This document shows positions 33,996 through 43,300 of a stretch of DNA of 64,000 bases, piece by piece. The notes below the pieces were generated by a model. It searched no databases. It was not told the DNA's origin and saw only the letters and a program-made list of their open reading frames with translations. Every line of letters begins with the position of its first letter. Positions within the stretch are counted from its first letter, which is position 1. Made by a program: the position numbers and the translations under genes. Origin of the DNA: Saccharibacillus kuerlensis DSM 22868 (GTDB lineage Bacteria > Bacillota > Bacilli > Paenibacillales > Paenibacillaceae); assembly GCF_000378145.1 (NCBI RefSeq), contig NZ_KB899280.1, positions 186,001 to 250,000 of the forward strand, written 5' to 3'.

Positions 33996-35423
33996 TTATG
34001 CGCCCTCTTTGGTACGTTCACCGGAAATGGCGATACTGGGTTCCGATTCGAATTGTTCCATCTGCGTCTGGGCTTTAGAATCGGCAGCTGCCGGATACAT
34101 GTCCTGCAGCTGCTCCCCTTCGGGAAGAGGCTTCAGAATACGAACGCGTGAGATTCGCTTCTGCTCCGTCTCATCGACAATAAATGTGCAGCCCTCGTAA
34201 TCCGCCGACTGTCCTTTTTGAGGAGGAAGATTATCGATTCGGGTGTACAGCCATCCGCCGATCGTATCGTAATCGTCGGAATCTAATTGGAAACCGAATT
34301 GATCGTTGACGTCTTCGATCAGCATCATACCATCGATCGAATAACTGAACTCTCCGGCTTGTTCCAATTCCGGTCGTTCTTCTTCGTCGAACTCGTCCTG
34401 GATCTCTCCGACAATCTCTTCCATAATATCTTCCAGTGTCACTAAGCCCGCAGTACCGCCGTATTCGTCGACAAGCATGGCAATCTGCGTCCGACTTCGC
34501 TGCATCAACTTCATCAGCTCACTGATGCGAATCGATTCCGGTACCGCGATAATTGGACGGATCAGACTGTCATAATCGGCGTCCGGCGAGCGCATCAGAT
34601 CTTTGATATGAATAAATCCGATAATATGGTCCTTGTCCTGTTCGCAGACCGGATAACGCGTCCGCATGCCTTCATAGGCAACTTCCAGATTCTCTTCACG
34701 TGACAGGTTCGTGTACAAACAGATCATTTCTGTCCGCGGAATCATTACTTCTCGCGCCGTCGTGTCGGCAAATTCGAAAATATTGTCGACCAGCGCCATC
34801 TCTGTGTTATCAATAAGCCCGTTCTTATTGCTTTCCTTCACCAGTATTCGGATTTCTTCTTCGGTATGCGCCGCATCAAGCTCGGACGCCGGTTCAATCT
34901 TCAGCATACGGAGCAGCCCGTTCGCCATTCCATTCAATGCCCAGATAAACGGATACATCATTTTGTAGAAGAAGACCATAGGTGCGGCCGCTACCATAAC
35001 AACTGATTCCGGTTTGCGAATAGCCATCGATTTCGGAGCAAGTTCCCCGATGACGATATGCAGCACTGTGATCAGTAGGAACGCGATCGCTACGGCTGTA
35101 CCGTGAATCGCAACCTCGTTGGTCCAGCCCATACTGTGGAACAGAGGACGCAGGAACGACGCAACTGCCGGTTCCCCGATCCAACCGAGTCCAAGTGAAG
35201 CCAGCGTAATACCAAGCTGACACGCGGAAAGATAGGCATCCAAATTGTTCACCATGCTTCTGGCAAATCCGGCACGTTTACTTCCCGCGTCCGCCATTGT
35301 TGCGATCCGGCTCTCCCGAATCCGCACCATCGCAAACTCTGCCGCTACAAAAAATCCGTTTAAACCGACAAGCAGCACAACCAAAAAAATACTCAACAAA
35401 CCGGGCAAGGGGTCACTAGTCAA
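33996..35423 (-). CDS. CNNM/CBS/CorC_HlyC membrane protein (hemolysin family)
   Basis: 475 aa. The N-terminal DUF21/CNNM membrane domain (LVGLNGFFVAAEFAMVRIRE) is followed by a CBS pair (REVMIPRTEMICLYTNL, RTQIAMLVDEYGGTAGLVTL) and a C-terminal CorC_HlyC domain (DYDTIGGWLYTRIDNLPPQK). Likely magnesium or cobalt efflux; the name hemolysin is historical. The assigned start is TTG 35423, which has only a weak ribosome site. A strong GAAGGAGG is about 70 bp upstream with no usable start after it, so the true start is uncertain. Confidence 0.85.
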   Translation of the reverse strand: MTSDPLPGLLSIFLVVLLVGLNGFFVAAEFAMVRIRESRIATMADAGSKRAGFARSMVNNLDAYLSACQLGITLASLGLGWIGEPAVASFLRPLFHSMGWTNEVAIHGTAVAIAFLLITVLHIVIGELAPKSMAIRKPESVVMVAAAPMVFFYKMMYPFIWALNGMANGLLRMLKIEPASELDAAHTEEEIRILVKESNKNGLIDNTEMALVDNIFEFADTTAREVMIPRTEMICLYTNLSREENLEVAYEGMRTRYPVCEQDKDHIIGFIHIKDLMRSPDADYDSLIRPIIAVPESIRISELMKLMQRSRTQIAMLVDEYGGTAGLVTLEDIMEEIVGEIQDEFDEEERPELEQAGEFSYSIDGMMLIEDVNDQFGFQLDSDDYDTIGGWLYTRIDNLPPQKGQSADYEGCTFIVDETEQKRISRVRILKPLPEGEQLQDMYPAAADSKAQTQMEQFESEPSIAISGERTKEGA

Positions 35424-35654
35424 TATAAATCCCGTCTTCCGTGACGCTTAAGTCAAGCGATGCACTACCGGAAAACGGGTCCACCTCCTTCGTTTCGATA
35501 GATAATGTTGGACAACCGACATACAGCCTTCTTTCTTAACCAGTCTTATAACTGGAGCTAGCAACTTCCCAATTTCATTCACTCCGTTTCTGTTTAAGCT
35601 ACAATTCTTATTATAATTCTTACTTATGCGCAGCAAAATAGGAAAGAGACACCA

Positions 35655-35690
35655 AAAAAGCCCTAAAATCGCCTCTTAGGCGGTTTAGGG
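35655..35690 (-). terminator. Terminator of the methyltransferase gene
   Basis: Reverse strand CCCTAAA-CGCCT / AGGCG-TTTTAGGG stem then CTTTTTT. The rest of 35424-35654 is an A+T-rich leader of the CNNM/CBS gene with a small hairpin (CCAGT-TATAAG-ACTGG) and no recognised riboswitch. Confidence 0.85.
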
Positions 35691-35760
35691 GAGGTTTTTG
35701 GATCAGTTCGTCCAGCTGACGATTCCGCACGGCTTCCTGCAGGGTTTTACGCCTTTTCTC

Positions 35761-36591
35761 CTAATTTTTTTGTGAAATCAAGGTGAAAGTTTTGGGAATT
35801 CCCCGATCGAAGCTGTCGCCGGACAGGTTTGGTTCCTCTGTCAAACTGCAAATCGTCAGCCCTGATTGTGCAGCTGCCGTCACAATCTCTCCGATATTCC
35901 ATTTACGCAGCAGCACCTTCGGCGGCTCGCCTTCCGCATATTTGGCGAAGGAAGCTTCCTGTTCCTCCAGCGAAGTATCGAAGTAGTCGCCGTCGACTTT
36001 GTGTTTGCGAATTTTGGCTGTTGTCCCCCGGGAAGAGATCAACTTGGTCGACACCGGATGAAAATCTCGCAGTACGAATCGGCCGTTCGGTGCAAGCAGC
36101 GTTCGGGCCAACTGCATAAATGGCGCAAGATCGACAAAATAATGCAAAATGCCCATCTCGGCGAACACGACATCAAATTGTCCGGCCAACGATTCCGTCT
36201 CAAGTTTCAGCACGTCGGAAACAATATAGTCGAGCGGTACACCTGCGGCTTCCGCCAACTCCAGCGCATATCTGCGGTTTCCCGGAGAGAAATCCACTAC
36301 AGTGACGGACGCACCAAGCAGCGCAAGCGCGACCGCTTTGCTGCCGTTTGAGCCCATCAAATTCATGATTCGTTTGCCTTCCGGGCTGCCAATTGCTTCA
36401 CCCAGCACAGACAGTGACTTAAGCGGCTGTTTACCAATTCTCGCCGCCGCTTCCGCCGGATTTCCGAACCGCTGTATCCAAGCGTCGTAAGTTTCCCGAT
36501 TCCAAGCTTCCTCATTGAAGGGATGGGATACTTCCGCTGCTGCAGTTTCTACGATGCCGGGTTCGGCTCCCGCTTCGTTTTCTTTGTTCAT
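35761..36591 (-). CDS. Class I SAM-dependent methyltransferase
   Basis: 276 aa. The Rossmann SAM-binding region is IMNLMGSNGSKAVALALLGA, followed by VTVVDFSPGNRRYALELAEA and FDVVFAEMGILHYFVDLAPF. These are motifs I, post-I and II-IV of small-molecule methyltransferases (UbiE/Methyltransf_25-like). Motif I has SNGSK rather than the usual GxGxG. The substrate is unknown. It lies 47 bp downstream of the DUF6892 gene and may be co-transcribed with it. Confidence 0.85.
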   Translation of the reverse strand: MNKENEAGAEPGIVETAAAEVSHPFNEEAWNRETYDAWIQRFGNPAEAAARIGKQPLKSLSVLGEAIGSPEGKRIMNLMGSNGSKAVALALLGASVTVVDFSPGNRRYALELAEAAGVPLDYIVSDVLKLETESLAGQFDVVFAEMGILHYFVDLAPFMQLARTLLAPNGRFVLRDFHPVSTKLISSRGTTAKIRKHKVDGDYFDTSLEEQEASFAKYAEGEPPKVLLRKWNIGEIVTAAAQSGLTICSLTEEPNLSGDSFDRGIPKTFTLISQKN

Positions 36592-36638
36592 CAGATACGT
36601 CCTTTCCGCGGCTTTGATCCCACTTGACGACCATAGCC

Positions 36639-38099
36639 TTAATCTTGAACCAAAATAATGTCCCTTTCAAGCGCAGGCGAAAGGTCAGCTTTGAGCAGCT
36701 TAACGATCTGAAGGACCCGTAGGTTCGGCAGATGACGCAGATCTTCCAGCGTATGCACATCGAAGCAGCTGCCCTCTCCGTTCCAGAATGGGACAATCTG
36801 AAGCTGCGCCTGCTGACCGCTGCCGATAACAAGCTTGGTTACATGAGCCAGATCCTGCTCGGTCAGTACGAGCCGTTCAAAATACTCTCGCACTTCGGGA
36901 ATCGGACGATCCCCTTCTTCGGCAATTGAGATCTCGCGAAGTGCATATTCCTGCGCAAAGGCGACTACGTCAAATCGGGGCTTCAGCACATTCTGCTTGT
37001 ACATAAGTTCCTCGATAACAGCCAGCTTGAAGTTGAAGTCCGCGAACTTCACGCCGCCTTCTCCCTGCGGCATACTGTCGGCTTCGATCTGCGCAACGAT
37101 AACCAGAGCCTTGTTCAGATGATCCGATACTTTGGTCGACTGTTCTGTCTTCCTGTTCTGCGCAATAATTAACTCTAACACCAGCTGCCGGTCTTTGGAA
37201 CGGGCAATTTGAAATAAAGGCTGACGCAGCAGAGGACAGAAAACGAACGTATCAATAAATTCATCGAACTGCTCATCGGACCAAGTCTCTATTCGCGGCG
37301 CAAGTTCATCGAGCACCGGCTCTATACCGCGTTCCAATACAGGCGAATTTTCTCCCATAAAAGAGGAAGCCAAACTATAGTACGCTTTGCCCTTCTCTTC
37401 CACCGGTTGATCCAGTCTGATATAGAAATCGATCATTCTGGCAATCTCGGCGTCATAATTGTTATGGTAGCCAAGCATATAGATATGAATATGGTTGCAT
37501 GCCGGATAAAAAGTTCGAATCAGTTGGGGCAGCAGCAGTGCCGCTTCGGACCGAAGGTCATCGTCATCCATGTAATGAGGATGATTGAAATAAATACCGA
37601 ATAGTGAAGCGGCAGCATGCGAAAGTCCGGCAAAAGCCGGATTTTGCCGCTGCATCTCCGTCCCCTTCGCAATCCATTCCGTCAGCAAATTCAATATTCT
37701 CGAATGGCTGACCCGAAGTTCTTCACGAAGGGCATAAGAGCTCTCCAGCGATGCCTTACGCATTGCGAACAGCTCTGTCAATTTGGCGGTTTTCCGTGCT
37801 GATTCTCCATAAGAAAAAGATTCTTTTTCCAGGGCATTCAGTATCGCATCGTAAAACCAGGCGCGTCCCTCGACGGTTAGCAGAACGAATACCGACCAAG
37901 CCTCGTTGATCTGTTCGTCCACGCGCCTCTGAAGCTCTTCTTCAAGCTCGAAATCGCTCACCCAATCGAAAGAAGCTTCGATCAGCGCACGCCCTTCTGG
38001 ATCGGGAACAAAGCCCTGCAGCCGGGTCAACAATTTGTGTGCGATTTCCGAAGGCTCTTCGTTGGGGTTAGCCCGAAGTAGGGCTTGGAGCTTGGTCAT
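36639..38099 (-). CDS. Large protein with C-terminal DUF6892-like domain
   Basis: 486 aa from ATG 38099, 7 nt after GGGAGG. Cytosolic and mostly helical in its first 330 residues. The C-terminal about 140 residues (VKFADFNFKLAVIEELMYKQ onward, PIPEVREYFERLVL, LQIVPFWNGEGSCFDVHTLE, LPNLRVLQIVKLL) match my memory of DUF6892, a domain often found in polymorphic toxin/immunity-like or repeat contexts. No catalytic residues are evident. Function is unknown. Confidence 0.7.
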   Translation of the reverse strand: MTKLQALLRANPNEEPSEIAHKLLTRLQGFVPDPEGRALIEASFDWVSDFELEEELQRRVDEQINEAWSVFVLLTVEGRAWFYDAILNALEKESFSYGESARKTAKLTELFAMRKASLESSYALREELRVSHSRILNLLTEWIAKGTEMQRQNPAFAGLSHAAASLFGIYFNHPHYMDDDDLRSEAALLLPQLIRTFYPACNHIHIYMLGYHNNYDAEIARMIDFYIRLDQPVEEKGKAYYSLASSFMGENSPVLERGIEPVLDELAPRIETWSDEQFDEFIDTFVFCPLLRQPLFQIARSKDRQLVLELIIAQNRKTEQSTKVSDHLNKALVIVAQIEADSMPQGEGGVKFADFNFKLAVIEELMYKQNVLKPRFDVVAFAQEYALREISIAEEGDRPIPEVREYFERLVLTEQDLAHVTKLVIGSGQQAQLQIVPFWNGEGSCFDVHTLEDLRHLPNLRVLQIVKLLKADLSPALERDIILVQD

Positions 38100-38485
38100 C
38101 GTATTTCCTCCCTGCACATATGTCCATTTCTCAACAACTCATTTCCTACTATAGTATCATTTCATTCCCTCCATATACCAGTCCATTTTTGAATTTCCTG
38201 AATTTTTAATAGATAAATACGTAAAATATGGCGATTTCAAGCGCTATTACAGCATTTTTCTTCGTTTTAGCGATAATCAGCCCAATCCCTCTTAGGGTCT
38301 TTTGGCCTATAAGAGAAAAAAATAGTGAAATATGTATAGTGGATAAAGATAAGGCTAAAGATCTGCTGCTTACTATACGAATTTAGCTCTACTCTCTGGC
38401 TTGGTCCGTTTCTACCCCTTTGTATAAACGCGCAGATTGGTCGGTTGGTTGCGCAAATTCATAAACTTAAAATAATAGAAAACCA
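38100..38485. other. Non-coding A+T-rich stretch
   Basis: About 390 bp with no credible gene, upstream of the DUF6892 gene and past the terminator of the 136-aa gene. It must hold the DUF6892 promoter. I see no clear operator, riboswitch or repeat. Confidence 0.6.
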
Positions 38486-38522
38486 AAAGACCCTTCTACC
38501 ATCCAGCGGCTGAAGGGTCTTT
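38486..38522 (-). terminator. Terminator of the GerQ-like gene
   Basis: AAAGACCCTTC / GAAGGGTCTTT stem, followed on the reverse strand by TTGGTTTTCTATT, 100 bp after the stop codon at 38622. Confidence 0.85.
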
Positions 38523-38621
38523 CACTTCCAAGTATTCATGATTGCTTAGAGTCTCCTTTGTTAAAAAGGGGCAATGGGCCAACGCAGAGGCTGCCAATTG
38601 ATTCAAATGCCAGAATAACGA

Positions 38622-39032
38622 TTACTGTCCTGCGAAGAACGCTTCATTGCCCGAATAATAATATCCTGTTGTGTCGTTAAACACCACGTAATCGATACAA
38701 TTCAGCGGAATAACCGTATGCTGTCCAAAACCGCATCCAAGAACAACATGGTCTCTTCCCGCAGCTTCCAGACATCCTTCGATCGAAATTGAATTTACTC
38801 CCAAGGCTATATTCATCCCAGGAACAATATAGAAAATACCGGTGCGTCCCAAATTGTTTTGTAAGGTGGAAATCACGTTCGGCTGCTCGTAATTGGTTTG
38901 AGGAATGGATGCATCAATCATAGGCGATCCCGATCTTGCAATCTGATTCCGAAATCCTGCACCACTTCTGCCTGTCAGTCCGTTCAAGCCGCTGCTGATC
39001 CGATAAGTTACTGGGGAATATAAGTATTCCAT
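38622..39032 (-). CDS. Small protein with GerQ-like C-terminal half (possible spore coat protein)
   Basis: 136 aa, with an excellent ribosome site GAGGAGGGATTAAT. Residues about 80-120 read SIEGCLEAAGRDHVVLGCGF followed by IPLNCIDYVVFND. This parallels the EEAGRDHIVISDP...LLPMVYLDYVTFDE region of the coat protein GerQ. The first 75 residues are Gly/Ser/Asn-rich and lack GerQ's Lys/Gln cross-linking motif as far as I can tell. The relationship is my inference from motif memory. A monocistronic gene with its own terminator. Confidence 0.5.
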   Translation of the reverse strand: MEYLYSPVTYRISSGLNGLTGRSGAGFRNQIARSGSPMIDASIPQTNYEQPNVISTLQNNLGRTGIFYIVPGMNIALGVNSISIEGCLEAAGRDHVVLGCGFGQHTVIPLNCIDYVVFNDTTGYYYSGNEAFFAGQ

Positions 39033-39244
39033 ATTAATCCCTCCTCGTAATTTGCGCGGATGTCCGCGAATGCATCATACCGAGTTCACGTCCGGCCGTC
39101 CGTATATGCAACTTGGAGAAGGTAGAATAGCGAATTTGTCGGATTCAGTGCTTTATATCCTTTTTATTACCCGTAACAACATGTTCCAAACCTTATTTTT
39201 ATATGATACATGACAAAAAATAAATAAATTAGATTTAAGCACAG

Positions 39245-39271
39245 AAAAAAGTCGATGTTTGATACATCGAC
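39245..39271 (-). terminator. Terminator of the SDR gene
   Basis: Reverse strand GTCGATG-TATCAAA-CATCGAC then TTTTTT, 29 bp after the SDR stop codon. Confidence 0.92.
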
Positions 39272-39299
39272 CGTTGATTTCCTGTTGTACTGTATTCCG

Positions 39300-40046
39300 C
39301 TATTCCGCATAAATCATTTTTCGTGTCATTCCGCCATCGAGTACCAGTTCTGAACCTGTTAGGAAAGTGTTGTCGGGATGAGTCATATACAGGCAGGCTC
39401 GAGCTACGTCTTCAGGGGTTCCCACTCTTCTACTTGGATGCTGCTTATGATCTTCTTCCCGCAGCTGATCATACTTACTTGTCTCAATCCAGCCAGGACT
39501 AATGCAGTTCACGCGGATTCCGTCTCCGCCGAGTGAAATAGCGAGCGAATGCGTTAGTGCAAGAATAGCTCCCTTGGATGCCGCGTAAGCTTCGAAGTTC
39601 GGTTCAGACATGTGGGCGCGCGTGGAGCAGAGATTGACAATCGAACCTTTGCCGTGTTTGCGCATATGAAGAGCAGCCTCTCTTGTTGCAAGAAAAGTGC
39701 CGCGAACATTCGTATTCAGCACGTCGTCCCATTCCTTGACGCTCAGCTCATAAGGGGATTTCCAAATACCGAATCCGGCGTTATTGATCAGAATGTCGAT
39801 TTGTCCGAATTCTTCGATAGTCTCACGCATCAATTGTGTAATGTCGGCTTCCTTCGAAACGTCACACGGAACGAAGATTGCTTCACCTCCGGAATTGCGG
39901 ATTTCGGCTGCGGTCGCAGCACCTTCTGTTTCCTGCTTATCTGCAATCACTACACGTGCTCCTTGTTCGGCATAGCTTTTGGCTACGGAACGTCCGATTC
40001 CTTGGGCAGCACCAGTGACAATCACGCTCAACGATTCATAGTCCAT
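39300..40046 (-). CDS. Short-chain dehydrogenase/reductase (glucose 1-dehydrogenase-like)
   Basis: Classical SDR, 248 aa. Coenzyme motif TGAAQGIG, structural NNAG at 88-91, catalytic Ser141, Tyr154 and Lys158 (YAASK). Asp36 after the second strand favours NAD over NADP. C-terminal FLTGSELVLDGGMTRK is typical. The substrate is unknown. RBS GGGAG lies before the ATG at 40046. Confidence 0.9.
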   Translation of the reverse strand: MDYESLSVIVTGAAQGIGRSVAKSYAEQGARVVIADKQETEGAATAAEIRNSGGEAIFVPCDVSKEADITQLMRETIEEFGQIDILINNAGFGIWKSPYELSVKEWDDVLNTNVRGTFLATREAALHMRKHGKGSIVNLCSTRAHMSEPNFEAYAASKGAILALTHSLAISLGGDGIRVNCISPGWIETSKYDQLREEDHKQHPSRRVGTPEDVARACLYMTHPDNTFLTGSELVLDGGMTRKMIYAE

Positions 40047-40202
40047 GTTTTTTGGCTCCCTTCCCTTTTCATCATTGTATTAACCAAAGGCCCTGCCGAA
40101 GAAAACGCGGTATTGATCCTCTATTCCTTACAAAGCAAAAAGTCCTTCGCGGAAATAAGGGCGAAAGACGTTAACTAATAGTCATTTATCGAATCATCTA
40201 TT

Positions 40203-40216
40203 GTGAATTAATTCAC
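40203..40216. promoter_or_regulatory. Perfect 14-bp palindrome
   Basis: GTGAATTAATTCAC, 157 bp upstream of the SDR gene and just past the end of the Cys-rich gene. An operator-like dyad; the binding protein is unknown. Confidence 0.4.
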
Positions 40217-40263
40217 TTTATCTGATATGCTCAATGCTAAGGTTTGAAACAGCTATCGACCAG

Positions 40264-40446
40264 TCAGGCATAGTAAAGGTTCAGCAGTTTGCTTGTTTCC
40301 GCTTCTGCTGGAGCTGCTTCATCCAACAAGCCCTGTTCACTCCAGCAGGCCAGACATTGTTCTTCTGTTTCACATAAGTAAGCATCCTGGCAGTTATAGC
40401 AGAGGTTCAGATAGTTGCGAGTCATTTGATCAGCTGCAGTTGTCAT
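40264..40446 (-). CDS. Small cysteine-rich protein
   Basis: 60 aa from ATG 40446, 8 nt after GAGGAG. Five cysteines are grouped in LCYNCQDAYLCETEEQCLAC, with two CxxC pairs that could bind zinc. Flanking sequence is acidic. No family recognised; such short Cys-knuckle proteins occur across paenibacilli. Own gene, in the same direction as the SDR gene below it. Confidence 0.6.
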   Translation of the reverse strand: MTTAADQMTRNYLNLCYNCQDAYLCETEEQCLACWSEQGLLDEAAPAEAETSKLLNLYYA

Positions 40447-40559
40447 ATGGATCACTCCTCTATGGGGGTAAATGCTAATTCTTTTTTATATTTAAAAAAT
40501 AACAGATTCTCCTAACTGTGTATGTGACATTTTTTATATTAATTAAAAAGAAATCAAAA

Positions 40560-40583
40560 AAGCGCTCTTTTTCAAGAGCGCTT
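40560..40583. terminator. Terminator of the BNR-repeat lipoprotein gene
   Basis: AAGCGCTCTT / AAGAGCGCTT stem with a TTTC loop and TTTTTT on the reverse strand, 21 bp after the stop. Confidence 0.93.
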
Positions 40584-40603
40584 GATCTGAAAAGAACCTA
40601 ACC

Positions 40604-41941
40604 TTAGATGACATGCCAGGTTACACCGCCGTCGAGTGTTTGAAGCAGCAGTGAACGCCTAAGCTCCGTTTTACCGATTAGAATCCACCCTACTTGCTCC
40701 GAAATGAATTCTACTTGGAAAATTTCCGGATACTTCTCCATGTTCTCCCGAAGTTTTTTGCTTTCCGGCAGCGGATCCCAAGTCTTCCCGCCGTCTGATG
40801 TGCGGTAGAAGCGTGAACTTCTAGGCATCCATCCGTTCATCCGATCAAGAAATGTAGGGGCGATCTGCAGGTTGAGCGCTTCCTGGGAAGGCAGTGCAAA
40901 CGGAACGTATTTCCATCCAGCTCCGCCGTTATTCGTGAAGTAACCGCTATACTTCACGGTATCACGCTGCTTGCAGCCGACCGATACCCAGGAGCCCGAT
41001 CCGTTCTTGTGAGTCTGAGGTTTTCCGCTTACGTAAGAGTCACACATTCCAATCGGATTGTCGCCCGCAAAGAAAGAAGAAGACTTGCTCCAATTGCGTC
41101 CGCCATCCGTAGTTCGGTACAGTGCGGGACGTCCAAGCTCCAACATGGTCACATACCCGCTGCTGGAAGAATCGAACTTCATCCCTGACAGGTAGCCGAT
41201 CTCCGGCAGCGGATTTGACGAGCCGTTCGGCTGCGCAGCGTTCGAAGTACGCATGATCGTAGTCCAGCTCTCTCCGCCGTCGGCGGTTCGGTACAGCGTC
41301 TTGTCCTCGCGTCCCGCGGATTCCGATGTTCTTGTCGTCATCAGCCACCCTCTCTGATTATCGACAAAATAAATGGATGCAGGCACCTCTTCTGTCCGCC
41401 CCAGTGTGGCAAGCGCCCAATTGCTTCCTCCATCAGTCGTTCGCAGAACCAGCGTTTCTTCCGAGCTTCCGGAACTGCGGACGACCCAGCCGTGAGAAGG
41501 ATCGGTAAAGAAAATATCTTTTGAATACTCTGGGACTGTCGAAAAAGCGACCTGTTCCGAAGGAGACAGCGGTGTCCAGTTCTTGCCATTGTTCTCTGTC
41601 AGATACATTCGCAGCGCGCTGCGGGTTAATCCCCAAGCCATTCCTGTCAAATTGTCAAACAAATGGATCTGAGTCAACCGTGTTTGTACCACATATTCTT
41701 CATGTTCATTTGTAGTGCTGCCCTGCTCGGGCTCGACGAGCGTAATGGTCTGGCCTCCGTCGTCTGTTTCCGTACTGCTTGGCACTACCGATTCGGAAAC
41801 TTGCTCCTCCACGGAAGAATCGCCATTGCATCCGGCCAGCACGATCAGCATGGCAAGCAGGGGCAGCAGCACTCTCCGCCCGATCCGCACTGCAGCAGCC
41901 CCCTTTGTTCCGATATCATTTTGCTTAAGGCGTGTATTCAT
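40604..41941 (-). CDS. BNR/Asp-box beta-propeller lipoprotein (YCF48/HCF136-like)
   Basis: 445 aa lipoprotein: hydrophobic signal LLPLLAMLIVLAGC with the lipobox cysteine. At least six Asp-box motifs (TTDGGSNW, TADGGESW, TTDGGRNW, TNNGGAGW, TSDGGKTW, TLDGGVTW) are spaced 40-70 residues apart and build a propeller. Such proteins resemble the photosystem II assembly factor Ycf48 and sialidase-type propellers but no enzymatic residues are apparent. Monocistronic. Confidence 0.85.
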   Translation of the reverse strand: MNTRLKQNDIGTKGAAAVRIGRRVLLPLLAMLIVLAGCNGDSSVEEQVSESVVPSSTETDDGGQTITLVEPEQGSTTNEHEEYVVQTRLTQIHLFDNLTGMAWGLTRSALRMYLTENNGKNWTPLSPSEQVAFSTVPEYSKDIFFTDPSHGWVVRSSGSSEETLVLRTTDGGSNWALATLGRTEEVPASIYFVDNQRGWLMTTRTSESAGREDKTLYRTADGGESWTTIMRTSNAAQPNGSSNPLPEIGYLSGMKFDSSSSGYVTMLELGRPALYRTTDGGRNWSKSSSFFAGDNPIGMCDSYVSGKPQTHKNGSGSWVSVGCKQRDTVKYSGYFTNNGGAGWKYVPFALPSQEALNLQIAPTFLDRMNGWMPRSSRFYRTSDGGKTWDPLPESKKLRENMEKYPEIFQVEFISEQVGWILIGKTELRRSLLLQTLDGGVTWHVI

Positions 41942-42053
41942 ATAGAAAGGTTATCCGATAAGCGGATGCCATTCTGAATTTGTTGATGCCGCCTTGGAGC
42001 GCAAATTTCTTCGTTATTATAGCATAAATGGCCTGTATCGTCTCAAGCGCCTC

Positions 42054-42745
42054 TCAGCTCTGTCCCAGCCAAAAATAAATAGGGATAAACAGCATCGAAG
42101 TGACGATACCGGATAATCCCATAGCCAGTGCGCTAAAACTGCCCGCGATCTGCGACTCCTGCAGACTGCGCGCTGTACCGAAGCCGTGAGCGGCACTGCC
42201 CATTGCTAATCCGAATGAGACAGGATCCTTAAGTCCGGTCTTGTGGAGCAAGATCGGACCAAGTACGCCTCCAAATACGCCGGTTACTACGCTGAACATG
42301 ACCGACAGTTCCGGAGTTCCGCCCAGTGAACGCGAGATTTCGATTCCGATTGGCGAACTGACCGACTGGGCAAAATGCTAAGAAGCACCTCGTGAGAACC
42401 TCGCATGAGATAGACAAGCGCTCCAGCACTGAAAATACCGGTCACCGCCCCCGCCAGCACCGAAGTGAAGATTGAAAGCATACGCTTTCGAATCAGCCCG
42501 CGATGTTTGTAAATGGGTACTCCGAGCGCGACTGTAGCCGGTGCAAGCAGCGTGGTCAGCAGACTAACTTCTCCTTGGAAATCTGCAACAGGGAACTGAA
42601 GCAGGGCCAGTACAATAAGGATAATAGCACTGCTGCTCAGAATCGGATGCAGCCAACGAACACGGGTATGAATACCTCTGGCGATCGCATACGCTCCGAC
42701 CGTTAGAGTAAGCCCGAACAAAGGGTCAGGCAGAAAGGCGTTCAT
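42054..42745 (-). pseudogene. lrgB: LrgB/CidB-family membrane protein, single-base frameshift
   Basis: Partner of the holin-like LrgA/CidA, about 230 aa when intact. Codons from 42745 give the N-terminal two-thirds (GAVTGIFSAGALVYLM and LLSILP). The frame then shifts. In the other frame the expected continuation is SVSSPIGIEISRSLGG then VMFSVVTGVFGGVLGP and AHGFGTARSLQES, to the stop at 42054. One base is missing near 42366-42368, in what should read CCCAAGTCGG on the coding strand (CCCAGTCGG is seen). Either a recent null allele or a sequence error. It overlaps lrgA by 20 bp. Confidence 0.9.
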
Positions 42746-43100
42746 CCGTCTGCTCTCCTCCTTCCTTAGGAGCCGTCATTTTCGCTACCGTCCCTGTTAC
42801 CCACAATACGGCAAGCGTACTGCCAATCACACTGACTGCGATCGCCGTAGCATTGTTACCAAGATGCGGAATCAGGGCAGCCGCTCCGATTACATACGGG
42901 ATAAAAAAGAGCAGCAGATGACTTGTAAGCAGATTCGCGGATTGCTCCACCCACTCCAACTTCACAATCTTGCTGAACAACGCAAACAAAAACAGCAGAA
43001 GGCCTATAACGTTGCCCGGCAGTGGAAGATGGAACGCGTCGTGAATCAGCACGCCGGCCAAGCTAAATCCCAGCAGGATCGCAAATCCACGCATAATCAT
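42726..43100 (-). CDS. lrgA: LrgA/CidA-family holin-like protein
   Basis: 124 aa with four membrane segments. LPLPGNVIGLLLFLFALF and the polar VKLEWVEQSANLLTSHLLLFFIP are family motifs. The system is tied to murein hydrolase control and, in later work, to pyruvate/lactate transport. The gene lies next to ldh, divergently, which fits the metabolic view. The ATG at 43100 or 43094 is possible. Confidence 0.92.
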   Translation of the reverse strand: MIMRGFAILLGFSLAGVLIHDAFHLPLPGNVIGLLLFLFALFSKIVKLEWVEQSANLLTSHLLLFFIPYVIGAAALIPHLGNNATAIAVSVIGSTLAVLWVTGTVAKMTAPKEGGEQTDERLSA

Positions 43101-43300
43101 TCAACCCCATTTCTATATCAAGATTAGCACTGCACTTTATTCACACATTTTTTTATTATAACAAAACCCGACATTATCCGCGTAAAGGTTTCAAGGGCTT
43201 TTTTGTGACAGTCTGCTTTCTTATGTGTAGACTGGTTAAAAGTTAAGAGGATCTATTTTCCGCCCTATCCCACAAGACCAAGAAATGGAGTGAATTGGAT

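Noticed and set aside
35424-35640. Mg2+ or Mn2+ riboswitch, or a 24-aa leader gene, before the CNNM/CBS gene
   Set aside because: No M-box or yybP-ykoY core recognised. The short basic frame has a poorly spaced ribosome site.
43101-43300. Rex operator upstream of ldh
   Set aside because: Only a TTGTGA half-site is present, without the matching inverted half.
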